From NCBI GenBank assembly GCA_965279315.1, contig OZ257145.1:2604001-2668000 (forward strand): a DNA stretch of 64,000 nucleotides. Reading direction: 5' to 3'. Source of the DNA: JAPWJZ01 sp965279315 (lineage in GTDB: Bacteria; Pseudomonadota; Alphaproteobacteria; Micavibrionales; UBA2020). The notes below the pieces were generated by a model. The model was given only the letters and a program-made list of their open reading frames with translations. It did no database searches and had not been told where the DNA came from. Positions within the stretch are counted from its first letter, which is position 1. Each line of letters begins with the position of its first letter. Made by a program: the position numbers and the translations under genes. Of this stretch, positions 25,515-34,386 are shown in pieces.

Positions 25515-25648
25515 TTATATAGAGGGAAATTCATCGCAATTCCATGGATTATCAACGCCGAGGAACCTTAATTCAGGCTCAGCATTGGCATACCCGAACG
25601 AGCGGCGCGCAAGCCCGCATTAATACAATTATATAAGGAACTAATCTC

Positions 25649-26236
25649 ATGCTTGATATTCTTATGTCCGACAAACACGCGATCGTGCTCCTGAAAAAAG
25701 ACCATGAATGCGTCCTGCAGCTGTTTGAAGATTTCAAGAAGGCTGACTCGAAGGCCGAGAAAGAAAAAATCATCGCGCAGGCTTTGGAAGAATTGAAAAT
25801 GCACGCGGTTGTCGAGGAAGAGATTTTTTATCCGACCGTGCGCAAGCAAGTCGGCGACGAGTTGATGAACGAAGCCGATGAAGAGCATCACGTGGCGAAA
25901 GTGCTGATTGCCGAGCTGGAGCAGAAAAACGGCGGCGGTGACCACCGCTATGCCAAGTTCACCGTGCTGGGCGAGAATATCAAGCACCACATCAAGGAAG
26001 AAGAAAACCTGATGATGCCGAAGGCGCAGGAAACCAAGGTCGATTTCGAGGCGCTGGGCTCCATGATGCTTGCACGCAAGGATGATATGAAGGAAAATGG
26101 CATCCCGGTCGATGCGGAACATAAACTGTTCGCCGGCAAGCGCGGCGTGACGGATTCACCGGCAGCGGCCGCCAAGAAGAAAAAACCCGCCATCCGCAAG
26201 ATGGCGGTGCGCGAGGGCGATGAAACCCGCGCCTAA
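25649..26236 (+). CDS. Hemerythrin HHE domain protein
   Basis: 195 residues. LLKKDHECVLQLFEDF (H near 19), MHAVVEEEIFYPTV (H and E near 52), EEHHVAKVLIAEL (H near 79) and IKHHIKEEENLMMP near 113 are the His/Glu ligands of the di-iron hemerythrin four-helix bundle. The C-terminal ~50 residues form a Lys/Ala-rich tail. Possible roles are oxygen, nitric-oxide or iron handling. It stands 16 bp before the metallopeptidase gene and is probably co-transcribed with it. Confidence 0.9.
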   Translation: MLDILMSDKHAIVLLKKDHECVLQLFEDFKKADSKAEKEKIIAQALEELKMHAVVEEEIFYPTVRKQVGDELMNEADEEHHVAKVLIAELEQKNGGGDHRYAKFTVLGENIKHHIKEEENLMMPKAQETKVDFEALGSMMLARKDDMKENGIPVDAEHKLFAGKRGVTDSPAAAAKKKKPAIRKMAVREGDETRA

Positions 26237-26252
26237 CATTAAGGGATAATCT

Positions 26253-27104
26253 ATGCGCTGGGAAAACCTGCGGCGTAGCACGAATGTTGAAGACCGCCGG
26301 GGTGCATACTCCGGCGGTCTCGGCATGGCGGGCTCGGGCGGCGGGCTTCTGTTCATGGCGCTGATCGTTTATCTGCTGGGTGGTGACCCGACGGGTCTGG
26401 TGATCGAAGGTGCCAGCCGCATGATCGTACCGGGACAGGTCGCCCTGTCGCCCGAAGAAGAACGGACGCAGGCCGATTTCACCGCCGCCGTGCTGGGCAA
26501 TACCGAAGACGTCTGGACGCAGATTTTCGCGGCACGCGGCGGGAATTATCAGGCGCCTGTGCTGACGCTGTTTTCCGGCGCGGTTGATTCACAATGCGGT
26601 TATGCACAGGCCGCGATGGGGCCGTTTTACTGCCCGGCCGACCGCAAGGTTTATCTCGACCTCTCCTTCTTCCGCGACATGGAACGCAAACTGAATTCCC
26701 CCGGCGATTTCGCGCGCGCCTATGTGATCGCGCACGAGGTCGGCCACCATGTGCAAAAGCTGGAGGGTACTGCGGACCGCGTGCATGCGCAGCGCGAACA
26801 TTCGGGCGAACGCGCTGCCAATGCCCTCTCCGTCAAAATGGAACTGCAGGCGGATTGCTATGCCGGTATCTGGGCATATCACGCGCAGTCGCAATTCGGC
26901 GTGGTCGAAGCTGGCGACATCGAAGAAGCGCTGCATGCCGCAACGCAGATCGGCGATGACAGGCTGCAACAGCAATCCCAAGGCTACGTCGTGCCCGATG
27001 CCTTCACCCATGGCAGTTCGGCGCAGCGATACCAGTGGTTTCAGACCGGCTTTAAATCGGGCAAGACCGAGGCCTGCGATACGTTCAACGCGTCAAAGCT
27101 CTGA
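26253..27104 (+). CDS. YpfJ-family neutral zinc metallopeptidase
   Basis: 283 residues. Start MRWENLRRSTNVEDRRG is a family hallmark, followed by a Gly-rich stretch and a membrane helix at about residues 28-46. The active site is VIAHEVGHHVQKLEG near residue 163 (HExxH), with further family motifs FYCPADRKVYLDLSFF and ELQADCYAGIWA (the Glu/Asp side). Length is standard. Anchored in the inner membrane with the peptidase domain outside. Substrate unknown. Confidence 0.93.
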   Translation: MRWENLRRSTNVEDRRGAYSGGLGMAGSGGGLLFMALIVYLLGGDPTGLVIEGASRMIVPGQVALSPEEERTQADFTAAVLGNTEDVWTQIFAARGGNYQAPVLTLFSGAVDSQCGYAQAAMGPFYCPADRKVYLDLSFFRDMERKLNSPGDFARAYVIAHEVGHHVQKLEGTADRVHAQREHSGERAANALSVKMELQADCYAGIWAYHAQSQFGVVEAGDIEEALHAATQIGDDRLQQQSQGYVVPDAFTHGSSAQRYQWFQTGFKSGKTEACDTFNASKL

Positions 27105-27189
27105 TTTTAATCAGTTTTATTCTTTTTATTTGCATAACTGCGCGCGACTGGCGTATCCTCCCGCCATCAACAGTTTCGAGGATATCATC

Positions 27190-27642
27190 ATGGCCAAAAC
27201 CCTTCAGTCGTTTTCCGCAGGATTCAACCGCACCGCGAAGAAAGACGCCCCCTTCGGCGAGAGCCAGCAAAAGCAGCTGGATGAACTGCAGAAGATCGTC
27301 GATGACCTGAATGCCGACGGCAAATTCACGGCGGAGATCAAGGTCGCGCTGAAAGAATTCCCGGTGCTGGATATCAAGAATAATTCCGATGGCCTCGGCG
27401 CAACGTTCTTCATCGAATTCGGGCGCGATGCTTTCGGCGGCGGCGCGACGCTGCTGCTGACCTCGGGCGCGCAGCGCGTTCCGATGGGCAAAAAAGAAGG
27501 CTACAGCATCGAATACGAAAACGACCGCACAGCGTTCCTGCTGGCACTGGGCGAGGAAACGGCGCGCAAGCGCGACGGCCAGCGCATGACGGCTGGCGCG
27601 GCTGCCTATGTGAAGGCGAAGGCCTCGACCGCGACGCCGTAA
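27190..27642 (+). CDS. Hypothetical soluble protein
   Basis: 150 residues from ATG 27190, which has CGAGG upstream; the frame stays open upstream but overlaps the metallopeptidase gene. The start SFSAGFNRTAKKDAPF, a helix QQKQLDELQKIVDDLNAD and the beta-like ATFFIEFGRDAFGGGATLL, then a C-terminal helix with AAAYVKAKAS are visible. No known family or membrane segment. Ends 2 bp from a convergent gene. Confidence 0.65.
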   Translation: MAKTLQSFSAGFNRTAKKDAPFGESQQKQLDELQKIVDDLNADGKFTAEIKVALKEFPVLDIKNNSDGLGATFFIEFGRDAFGGGATLLLTSGAQRVPMGKKEGYSIEYENDRTAFLLALGEETARKRDGQRMTAGAAAYVKAKASTATP

Positions 27643-27644
27643 CG

Positions 27645-28484
27645 TCAGGCGCGCGTGATGGTGGGGCAGCGCGCCACTTCGCGCGCGATGCGTGCCGGAT
27701 CGAACGGTTTGCCCATGAAACCCTTTGCGCCCTTGACCTTCGCGGCAATCGCATTTGCCGTCGTGCCGACGGCGGTCAGCATCAGGATATAGGCGTCGGC
27801 ATCATATTTGCGCAGCAGTTCGACGCTTTTCAGGCCTGACGGCCCCGGCATTTCGATGTCCATGAAGACGATATCGGGCACAGCCTCCAGATACACATTC
27901 AGCACGCTGTCGCCAGAATGCAGCACGAGGCACGTCGCATGCTGCCCGAGCGCTTCCTCCAGCAGGTCCGTGATTTCCTTGTTGTCATCGACGATGAGGA
28001 TGACGTTTTCCTTGCGCGTTTCGCGGTGGGTGTAAAGCGTGGAGCGGCGCGGCTTGCCGGCCAGCAGCGCGCTCGATTCCGTCAGGCGCAACTGCACCTT
28101 GTGCAGGCCCTGCGGTGTCAGGGCCGAGGATGATATCTGGCAGCTATGGGCGGGGAAGGTATCGGCAATCGACAGTGCAAACCCCTCCGCGCAATCCTTC
28201 GCGGGCGCGGCGTGACGGATGAAGCAGAGCATGTGGCGCGCGTCGTGGATATAGACCACGCCCTCGCTCGTCTGCAGTTTTTCCTCCAGCCGCTGCGCCA
28301 GCTGAACGATGTTGTGGCTGGTCTTTCCCGTCAATTCGATTTCGACGAGACCCCAATACGCGATCTCCTCGCGGATAGAGGCAGCGAAGTTCATAAGCTC
28401 CTTCGCATTCGATTGGTCGAGCAAAAGCATGAAATAACCATTCTGCTGAAATTCGCGCCGGTCGCGCAGCAATGGGAGAAGCAT
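27645..28484 (-). CDS. Response-regulator protein with an unusual N-terminal domain
   Basis: 279 residues. Residues 1-150 form a non-REC domain with YFMLLLDQSNAKELMNFA and YIHDARHMLCFIRHAA that I do not recognise. From about 162 there is a CheY-like receiver: ILIVDDNKEI (acidic pair), phospho-acceptor in IVFMDIEMPG, Thr in MLTAVG and Lys in GFMGKPF. The gene is divergent from the hybrid kinase at 28639 and may be its partner. Output is unclear because no DNA-binding domain follows the receiver. Confidence 0.85.
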   Translation of the reverse strand: MLLPLLRDRREFQQNGYFMLLLDQSNAKELMNFAASIREEIAYWGLVEIELTGKTSHNIVQLAQRLEEKLQTSEGVVYIHDARHMLCFIRHAAPAKDCAEGFALSIADTFPAHSCQISSSALTPQGLHKVQLRLTESSALLAGKPRRSTLYTHRETRKENVILIVDDNKEITDLLEEALGQHATCLVLHSGDSVLNVYLEAVPDIVFMDIEMPGPSGLKSVELLRKYDADAYILMLTAVGTTANAIAAKVKGAKGFMGKPFDPARIAREVARCPTITRA

Positions 28485-28638
28485 AGCATGCGCATCCCGA
28501 TACCCCGCACGCTATCCGCATTTTCCCGTACACGGATAATTCAGAACTATAGATGGCGTCCCGTGGCGCAACCTGCGCATAGCGGAGGCGCAGGTTCTTT
28601 AGACCGGAGAGCCTATTTTTGAAAAGACCCTCATATCC

Positions 28639-30225
28639 ATGCCCATGAATATCCTGATCGTCGATGACGACAGCGTCGACCGCGCGGCCATTAAACGCCA
28701 CCTCCGCCGCCCCGGCCGTGAAATCAACTTCCTCGAGGCGTCCAGCGCGCAGGAAGGGCTCGATGCCCTCGCCAAGCAGGAATTCGACTGCATCTTCTTT
28801 GAATACCGCCTGCCCGACATGGACGGCATCGCTTTCCTGCGCAAGATTTACAGCGCGGAAACCGACATGACGACCATCCCCGCCGTGATGCTGACCGGCA
28901 ACGGCAGCAAGGAAGTGATGGCTGAGGCGCTGCGCTGGGGCGCGCAGGATTACCTGATCAAGGACGTGATTTCGACCGACACGCTCAACATCTCGCTCGC
29001 CAAGGCCTGCGAGATTTTCGAATTGAAAAAAAGCCGGCGGCAGGCGGAGGACAACCTGCGCCAGAACCACAAGATGGAGGCGATCGGCCAGCTGACCAGC
29101 GGCGTGGCGCACGATTTCAACAACCTTCTGACCGTCATCCTCGGCAACACGCGCATCCTGCAACGGAAACTTGACGACCCGACGCAGGAACTGTCGCGGG
29201 AGGATTTGAACCGCAAGGTGAAGACGATCGAAACCGCGGCGCGCAAGGGCGCGACGCTGGTGCGCAGCCTGATGATCTTCACCCGCCAGCGCCCCTTGCG
29301 CGTCGAAATCGCGGACCTGAACGAATGCGTGCTTCGCACCTGCAGCCTGCTGCAACGTTCCCTCGGCACGCTGATCGAGGTGAAATCGGCGCTGGACCAG
29401 GACACATGGCCCGTGCAGGTCGACATGGACCAGTTTGAAAACGCGCTCATCAACATCGCCGTCAACGCGCGCGACGCGATGCCGGGCGGCGGCAAGCTGA
29501 CGATTGAAACACAAAATGTCGTGATCGACGACGAATATACGCTGCGCCATCCGGACGCGACCGTCGGCCCCCATGCCGTCGTCATCATTTCCGATACCGG
29601 CGCGGGCATGCCCGAGAGCGTGTCGCGACGCATTTTCGAGCCGTTCTTCACGACCAAGGAAGCGGGCGAAGGCACAGGCCTCGGCCTTAGCATCGTTTAC
29701 GGCTTTATCCGCCAGTCGGGCGGGCATATCCAGGTCTATAGCGAGGAAGGCCATGGCACGTCCTTCCGCATCTACCTGCCGAAAGCCCCCTCGGATGCCG
29801 CGCCGGAATTGCCGGATGAAACGGATGCTTACCGCTCGAAGGCCGATGAAACGATCCTTGTCGTGGATGATGACGCCGAAGTGCGCAACGTCGTCGTCGG
29901 CATGCTGCAGCAGCTGGGATATAAAGTGCTGGCGGCGCAGGACGGGCATTCGGCGATGGAAATGCTGAAGGGACAGGCGAGCGGCATCCACCTGTTCTTC
30001 GTCGACCTCATCATGATGGCGGGCATGACGGGGATGGAACTGGCGAAGCAGGCGCAGGCCCATGCGCCTGGCTTAAAGGTGCTGTTCACCTCCGGCTATA
30101 CCGAGAATGCGATACCCGATTACCAGCTGCTGCCCGGGCAGGAACTGATCGGCAAGCCTTACCTGCGCGAGGCGCTCGCGAAAAAAGTGCGCTTTATCCT
30201 CGACCGCAAGGACATCCAGACATGA
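28639..30225 (+). CDS. Hybrid histidine kinase with a Glu-substituted N-terminal receiver
   Basis: 528 residues, no membrane segment. Order: receiver (residues 1-125), HisKA dimerisation (GVAHDFNNLLTVILGN, H near 156), ATPase (NALINIAVNARDAM, ISDTGAGMPE, GTGLGLSIVYGF), and C-terminal receiver (ILVVDDDAEV, acceptor in LFFVDLIMMAG). In the first receiver the acceptor place reads CIFFEYRLPDMDG, with E55 instead of Asp; Glu often mimics the phosphorylated state. The C-terminal receiver has a normal Asp. The last four bases overlap the start of the next response regulator. Confidence 0.92.
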   Translation: MPMNILIVDDDSVDRAAIKRHLRRPGREINFLEASSAQEGLDALAKQEFDCIFFEYRLPDMDGIAFLRKIYSAETDMTTIPAVMLTGNGSKEVMAEALRWGAQDYLIKDVISTDTLNISLAKACEIFELKKSRRQAEDNLRQNHKMEAIGQLTSGVAHDFNNLLTVILGNTRILQRKLDDPTQELSREDLNRKVKTIETAARKGATLVRSLMIFTRQRPLRVEIADLNECVLRTCSLLQRSLGTLIEVKSALDQDTWPVQVDMDQFENALINIAVNARDAMPGGGKLTIETQNVVIDDEYTLRHPDATVGPHAVVIISDTGAGMPESVSRRIFEPFFTTKEAGEGTGLGLSIVYGFIRQSGGHIQVYSEEGHGTSFRIYLPKAPSDAAPELPDETDAYRSKADETILVVDDDAEVRNVVVGMLQQLGYKVLAAQDGHSAMEMLKGQASGIHLFFVDLIMMAGMTGMELAKQAQAHAPGLKVLFTSGYTENAIPDYQLLPGQELIGKPYLREALAKKVRFILDRKDIQT

Positions 30226-30608
30226 CCGACAAGAAACTCCGCATCCTCGTGATCGACGACGAACAGCTGATCCGCGAGACGATTTGCGAGAACCTGATCG
30301 CCTGCGGATTCGACGTGACCTCGGCGATCGAGGGCGACGACGCCGCGCGCCAGATGGCGCAAGGCCCCCTGCCCGATATCGTGGTGACCGACATCATCAT
30401 GCCAAGGCGCGAAGGGCTGGAGACGATTTCCATCATCCGCAAAAATTACCCGACCGTGAAGATCATTGCCATTTCGGGCGGCGGGCGGACGAAGACCACC
30501 GATTTCCTTGCAACCGCCATCGACCTCGGCGCACACGCCGTGCTGGAAAAGCCTCTGGACATGGACGAGCTGGAACGGTTGATCCACCGCATCGCGCGGA
30601 AAATGTAG
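30222..30608 (+). CDS. Single-domain response regulator
   Basis: 128 residues, only a receiver domain: ILVIDDEQLIRE (acidic pair), acceptor Asp in VVTDIIMPR, ISGGG in the Thr/Ser place and Lys in VLEKPLDMDEL. It overlaps the kinase gene by four bases (ATGA), so the two are translated together and this is the likely phosphate receiver of the kinase, a CheY/DivK-like shuttle. Confidence 0.92.
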   Translation: MTDKKLRILVIDDEQLIRETICENLIACGFDVTSAIEGDDAARQMAQGPLPDIVVTDIIMPRREGLETISIIRKNYPTVKIIAISGGGRTKTTDFLATAIDLGAHAVLEKPLDMDELERLIHRIARKM

Positions 30609-30704
30609 GCCTAGCGGCTAAATTTTTCCACGCAAAATCAGTAGGATAAACCAGGTTTACCATATCTTTTACCATCTCTTGCTAGAATAGGGCAAAATGG
30701 AAGG

Positions 30705-31745
30705 ATGAGTTTGGGTACCGACGCGCCAGCACAGCAGACCGGATTGCGCTTTGATTTCAACAAGGCGGTTGCCGATGCGCGCCGCGATTTTCCGGCGGAA
30801 ACAAAAAACGTCGCCTTCTTCGACCTCGACGCGCCCGATGTTGATGCGCAGATGCAGAAATTTTATGACGGGTTGGCGCCCGATGCGAAAAAGAACGTCG
30901 ATGCCATCCGCTATGATAATCCCGATTTCCTGACCAGCCGCGCGAGCCCTGCGGCCTGGCGCGCGCTTGATGGCACGGGCATCCTGATGGCCTATGGCAC
31001 GCGCACGCACCTGAGCGAGGCGGAAATCATCGCCTACAAGCCGACCGAAGCCGCCAAGCACCTGCAATACACTTTCCAGCACGAGCTGGGGCATCTGGTC
31101 GTCAAGGGCGCTGACAAGCACGGCAATTATGCCGAACATGCGGCGGATGCCTTCGCGGTGCTGCGCGGTTTCCAGTCGAGCTTCATGACGCGCCGCGACG
31201 TGAAGGAAATTTCCGACGGCCGCGCCATGCTGGGCTGGTTCAACTGCGATGTCACGCATATCACGTCCATGACGCTGGATGCATTGATCATCAACCCCAA
31301 GCAAAAGAATTTCATGAGCCTGACGCCCGCGGAAACCGCGAAGCTGGCACAGCGCCACGCTGAAAAATTCTCGACCAATTACGAACCCGGCAGCATGCTG
31401 ACCATCTGGAACGCCCTGCCCCGCTGGGGTGAAAACGACGACCGGCGCGCCGCCGGCCTCGACGGCCTTGCGAATGTGGTGATGAAGACGGAACGCAGTT
31501 CGCTGTCATTCTACGTCGCCGCCCGCATGCTGACGACCGCCAAAGCCAAACATGACGCGGGCGACCCGAACCTTGCGGCGATGGATTTCAAGGGCGACAA
31601 ATGGGACAAGGTGTTCGCCCGCATCGACCGCGCCAAAAAATCACGCGATATAGGTGCTGAAAAATCTATCGAAAAAGACGGCGGCGTGAAACCGAAAAAC
31701 GCGCTTCAGAAACTCGCTATCCGGCTCAAGCCGTTCTCCGTTTAA
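30705..31745 (+). CDS. Putative zincin-like metalloprotease
   Basis: 346 residues. FQHELGHLVVKGADKHGNYAEHAADAF (given in outline, near residue 125) has the HExxH zinc motif and later Glu/His candidates for a third ligand. No signal peptide and no membrane helix, so probably cytoplasmic or secreted by another route. The rest does not resemble a known protease family. Closed by a strong terminator at 31760-31798. Confidence 0.65.
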   Translation: MSLGTDAPAQQTGLRFDFNKAVADARRDFPAETKNVAFFDLDAPDVDAQMQKFYDGLAPDAKKNVDAIRYDNPDFLTSRASPAAWRALDGTGILMAYGTRTHLSEAEIIAYKPTEAAKHLQYTFQHELGHLVVKGADKHGNYAEHAADAFAVLRGFQSSFMTRRDVKEISDGRAMLGWFNCDVTHITSMTLDALIINPKQKNFMSLTPAETAKLAQRHAEKFSTNYEPGSMLTIWNALPRWGENDDRRAAGLDGLANVVMKTERSSLSFYVAARMLTTAKAKHDAGDPNLAAMDFKGDKWDKVFARIDRAKKSRDIGAEKSIEKDGGVKPKNALQKLAIRLKPFSV

Positions 31746-31759
31746 ATCCCGAAAAATGT

Positions 31760-31798
31760 GAAGGGCCGCGCGGTTTTGACACCGGCGGCCCTTCTTTT
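31760..31798 (+). terminator. Terminator of the 30705-31745 gene
   Basis: GAAGGGCCGC (31760-31769) pairs with GCGGCCCTTC (31785-31794), followed by TTTT. A T run also follows on the minus strand, so it may serve both sides. Confidence 0.85.
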
Positions 31799-31821
31799 CT
31801 GCCTGCATAACAGGCGGAAAA

Positions 31822-32112
31822 TTATTTTTTCAGCAGCAGCGCGAGCAAGAAGCCGGCGCCGAAAGCAACGAGACCCGCCTGCAGCGGGTCTTTCTTGATG
31901 CGCTCGACAACGAGGTCTTGCGTTTCGGACAGCTGGTCGCGGGCGGTCGAAGCGTATTCGTTAGCGCGGATTTTCGCTTCATCGGCGACAACGCGTGCGC
32001 CTTCCTTGGCATGCTGCACGGTTTTCAGCACGTCGCCGCGGATGGCTTCTGCGGATTGCTTGATTTTGGCGGTGTTGTCGGCTGCGGAGTCATTGTTGTT
32101 GTATGGGGTCAT
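31822..32112 (-). CDS. DUF883 (ElaB/YqjD-like) membrane-anchored protein
   Basis: 96 residues. An N-terminal amphipathic part with an alternating charged helix (AKIKQSAEAIRGDVLKTV and beyond to about residue 68) and a C-terminal hydrophobic anchor LVAFGAGFLLALLLKK. This is the ElaB/YqjD plan, inner-membrane proteins that bind ribosomes in stationary phase in enterobacteria. Function here is inference by similarity. Confidence 0.85.
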   Translation of the reverse strand: MTPYNNNDSAADNTAKIKQSAEAIRGDVLKTVQHAKEGARVVADEAKIRANEYASTARDQLSETQDLVVERIKKDPLQAGLVAFGAGFLLALLLKK

Positions 32113-32222
32113 CTGTTTTCTCCCGGAAAATTAAAAAAGCTCAATCCTTTACGGCAAGCCGTATCGGGCGCTCAGGGTGTCTAACAATGTCAGGGGGATT
32201 TGGTTCCCGCAGTGCCGCAAAA

Positions 32223-32414
32223 CTAGCTGGCGGGCTGGAGTTTCTTGAATTTCAGCCACATATGGGCCAAAGCATGGCGTTCCGGCGTGCCGATATAGGC
32301 CATTCCGGCGTTTTTCAGCAAGTCCGCCTCGATCGCAAGCGCACCAAGGCCTTCCCATCTTTCGATGCGATTCTTGTTTTTAGGGTCTTTCAGTTCGTTG
32401 AACTCATCCGTCAT
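32223..32414 (-). CDS. Small hypothetical protein
   Basis: 63 residues from MTDEFNELKDPKNKNRIERW; the frame continues upstream but that part is hydrophobic and overlaps the promoter region of the TRIC gene. The body WEGLGALAIEADLL and HALAHMWLKFKKLQ is helical. No family recognised. Confidence 0.6.
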   Translation of the reverse strand: MTDEFNELKDPKNKNRIERWEGLGALAIEADLLKNAGMAYIGTPERHALAHMWLKFKKLQPAS

Positions 32415-32538
32415 CGTGCGGCCATTCCTTTTCGGGCGGCATAAAAGCCAGTATGCTTCAAGTATAGCACGCAGGGCGGAAAACAAGCCATAAATCACCG
32501 CCGCTGCTGATAACGTTGATGATAAGGGCGATTGCGGC

Positions 32539-33168
32539 ATGGAAACTGAACTATACGATCAGGCGATGTGGATATCGGGCATTGTCGGCGCCATCGCCTT
32601 CGCGACCTCCGGCTTCATCGTCGGCGCGCGGAAAAAACTCGACCTGATGGGCATACTCATCCTCGCTTTCCTGACCGCGAATGGCGGCGGCGTCTTGCGC
32701 GACCTGCTGACCGGACAGCCGCCCGCTATGATGAAGAATGCCGAACCTTTCTGGCTGGTGGGGCTGACCGTGCTGGCCTGCCTCGCCTTTCGTTTGCAGA
32801 AACGCTCAGGCCTGGAGCGCAGCTGGATTTTTATCTTCAGCGACGGCGTCGGCCTTGTGGCCTTCGGCATTACCGGCGCGATCACGGGCATCACGCTGGG
32901 CGTGCATTTCTTTGGTGTGTTGACACTGTCGCTGCTGACTGCCGTCGGCGGCGGGATTATCCGTGACCTGCTGGTCAACGAAGTGCCGGAGGTGCTGCAT
33001 GGCGGGTTTTACGGCAGCGTCGCGCTGCTGCTGGGTTGCGCGCTGTTCGCGCTGCATGTGGCGGGCTGGATGAACCCTATGACGATCATGGCGGTTTTTG
33101 TGGGCGGGCTTGCCTTGCGCCTTGTCGCGTACCGTTATAAATGGTCGTTGCCGAAAATCACAGGCTGA
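32539..33168 (+). CDS. TRIC cation channel family protein (UPF0126)
   Basis: 209 residues with seven predicted transmembrane helices in two inverted three-helix units. GGGVLRDLLTGQPP near residue 52 and GGGIIRDLLVNEVPEVL near 137 are the duplicated GGGxxRD signature of the YadS/TRIC family, trimeric cation-permeable channels. The last 11 bases overlap the convergent gene at 33158. Confidence 0.92.
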   Translation: METELYDQAMWISGIVGAIAFATSGFIVGARKKLDLMGILILAFLTANGGGVLRDLLTGQPPAMMKNAEPFWLVGLTVLACLAFRLQKRSGLERSWIFIFSDGVGLVAFGITGAITGITLGVHFFGVLTLSLLTAVGGGIIRDLLVNEVPEVLHGGFYGSVALLLGCALFALHVAGWMNPMTIMAVFVGGLALRLVAYRYKWSLPKITG

Positions 33169-33742
33169 AGCCGTTGCCGTTCTTTTTGTCCCTGGGACCG
33201 GCGGGCGGATCGATGATGCGCATGCCGCGCTGCATGAACGCGTCGCGCAGCGGCGCACTTTTGCGGACCAGTTCCTGCGCTTTCGGGGAGCGGGCGAGCG
33301 ATTCAAGGCGGTGCGTCACAATATCGTCCAGTTCGCGCACAATAGCGGCGCGGGTATTGGTGATCGCAGCGCCATGCACGGCTATGCGGTCGGCAAATGC
33401 GGCGGTATCCTTGCGGTGGCGGGCGGATGAATAGGCGGAAAGCCCCATCATGGCAGGGCCGACCAGCAGGATGCCCAGCGGCGTGCCGAGCGCAACCGCA
33501 GCGCCGATGCCGAGCGGCACGGAGGCCCCGATGCCCAAAATGGTGCGCGTCATGCGTTTGTCCTGCAACGCATCAAATTCACGCTGGCGGTCGCGCAGGT
33601 AACGGTCGATGTCATCGCGCAAACGCAATGCGCCGGCGTAACGGTCGGCGGCGTCATCCAGCCGCCCGATGGCCGCAGCACGTTCCGCAAAGGATGCGGC
33701 GGCAACGGCCATCGGGTCTGGTTTATCCTTGCCTTTGAACAT
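33158..33742 (-). CDS. Hypothetical protein with a membrane hairpin
   Basis: 194 residues. A helical N terminus (AAIGRLDDAADRYAGALRLRDDIDRYLR in outline) then a hydrophobic hairpin at about 70-100 (ILGIGASVPLGIGAAVALG, LGILLVGPAMMGLSAY) and a cytoplasmic helical tail. It begins three bases after the SCO gene and is thus the last gene of the copper-related operon. Function unknown. Confidence 0.65.
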   Translation of the reverse strand: MFKGKDKPDPMAVAAASFAERAAAIGRLDDAADRYAGALRLRDDIDRYLRDRQREFDALQDKRMTRTILGIGASVPLGIGAAVALGTPLGILLVGPAMMGLSAYSSARHRKDTAAFADRIAVHGAAITNTRAAIVRELDDIVTHRLESLARSPKAQELVRKSAPLRDAFMQRGMRIIDPPAGPRDKKNGNGFSL

Positions 33743-33745
33743 GGA

Positions 33746-34324
33746 TCAGAGCAAAGGCTCGATTTTTTCGGCGATCGCCGATGCGCCAGCATCGCCCTTC
33801 ATGATCGCCAGCATCTTATCATCGGGCGACATGAAATAGACGAAGGCGGAATGGTCGACGGTGTAATCCTTGCCGCCATCTGTTTCGCGTTTCGCGGCAT
33901 AGACTTTGTAGGTCTGTTCGGCGGCCTTCAACTGTTCGGGCGTGCCAGTCAGGCCCGCGATGCGCGGGTCGAAGTTCTTGACATATGCGTTCACAACCTC
34001 AGGCGTGTCGCGGCCGGGATCGGTCGTGATGAACAGCGGCTGTATGTCTTTCGCCTTGTCGCCCAGTTTTTCCATCGCGCCGCCGATGGCGGTCAGCGTG
34101 GTGGGGCAGATTTCGGGGCAGCTGGTGAAACCGAAGAACACCAGTTTGTATTTTCCGGGCCATGATTTCTCGGTGACGGGCTTGCCCGCGCCATCCACCA
34201 GCGAGAACGCGCCGCCGACGGTCGAACCGGCCACGGGTTGCGCCTTGTTTTCCGCAGCCCCTGCGGAAAGGGTAATGCCAGCCAGCAACGCGAATGCGGC
34301 GCAGGCGATCAGGAATTTTTTCAT
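33746..34324 (-). CDS. SCO1/SenC family protein
   Basis: 192 residues from the ATG at 34324, with a signal peptide MKKFLIACAAFALLAGITLSAGA. The copper-binding motif TSCPEICPTTL (CxxxC near residue 72) and the third ligand His in VDHSAFVYF near 160 are present, as is GKYKLVFFGFTS of the thioredoxin fold. SCO proteins deliver copper to cytochrome c oxidase or act as periplasmic thiol-redox proteins. Fourth gene of a five-gene minus-strand operon (35618 to 33158). Confidence 0.93.
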   Translation of the reverse strand: MKKFLIACAAFALLAGITLSAGAAENKAQPVAGSTVGGAFSLVDGAGKPVTEKSWPGKYKLVFFGFTSCPEICPTTLTAIGGAMEKLGDKAKDIQPLFITTDPGRDTPEVVNAYVKNFDPRIAGLTGTPEQLKAAEQTYKVYAAKRETDGGKDYTVDHSAFVYFMSPDDKMLAIMKGDAGASAIAEKIEPLL

Positions 34325-34386
34325 GTGTATCTCCTTTTTAGATAAGGATACCGCCCTGCCCGCTGACGGGCAAGGCGGCATACCCG

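Noticed and set aside
24524..25600. Integration site at tRNA-Met
   Set aside because: The gene after the tRNA looks foreign, but no repeat of the tRNA 3' end and no integrase was seen downstream.
28144..30063. 639-codon antisense frame across the hybrid kinase
   Set aside because: Opposite a clear kinase; composition is typical of an antisense shadow and no motif is seen.
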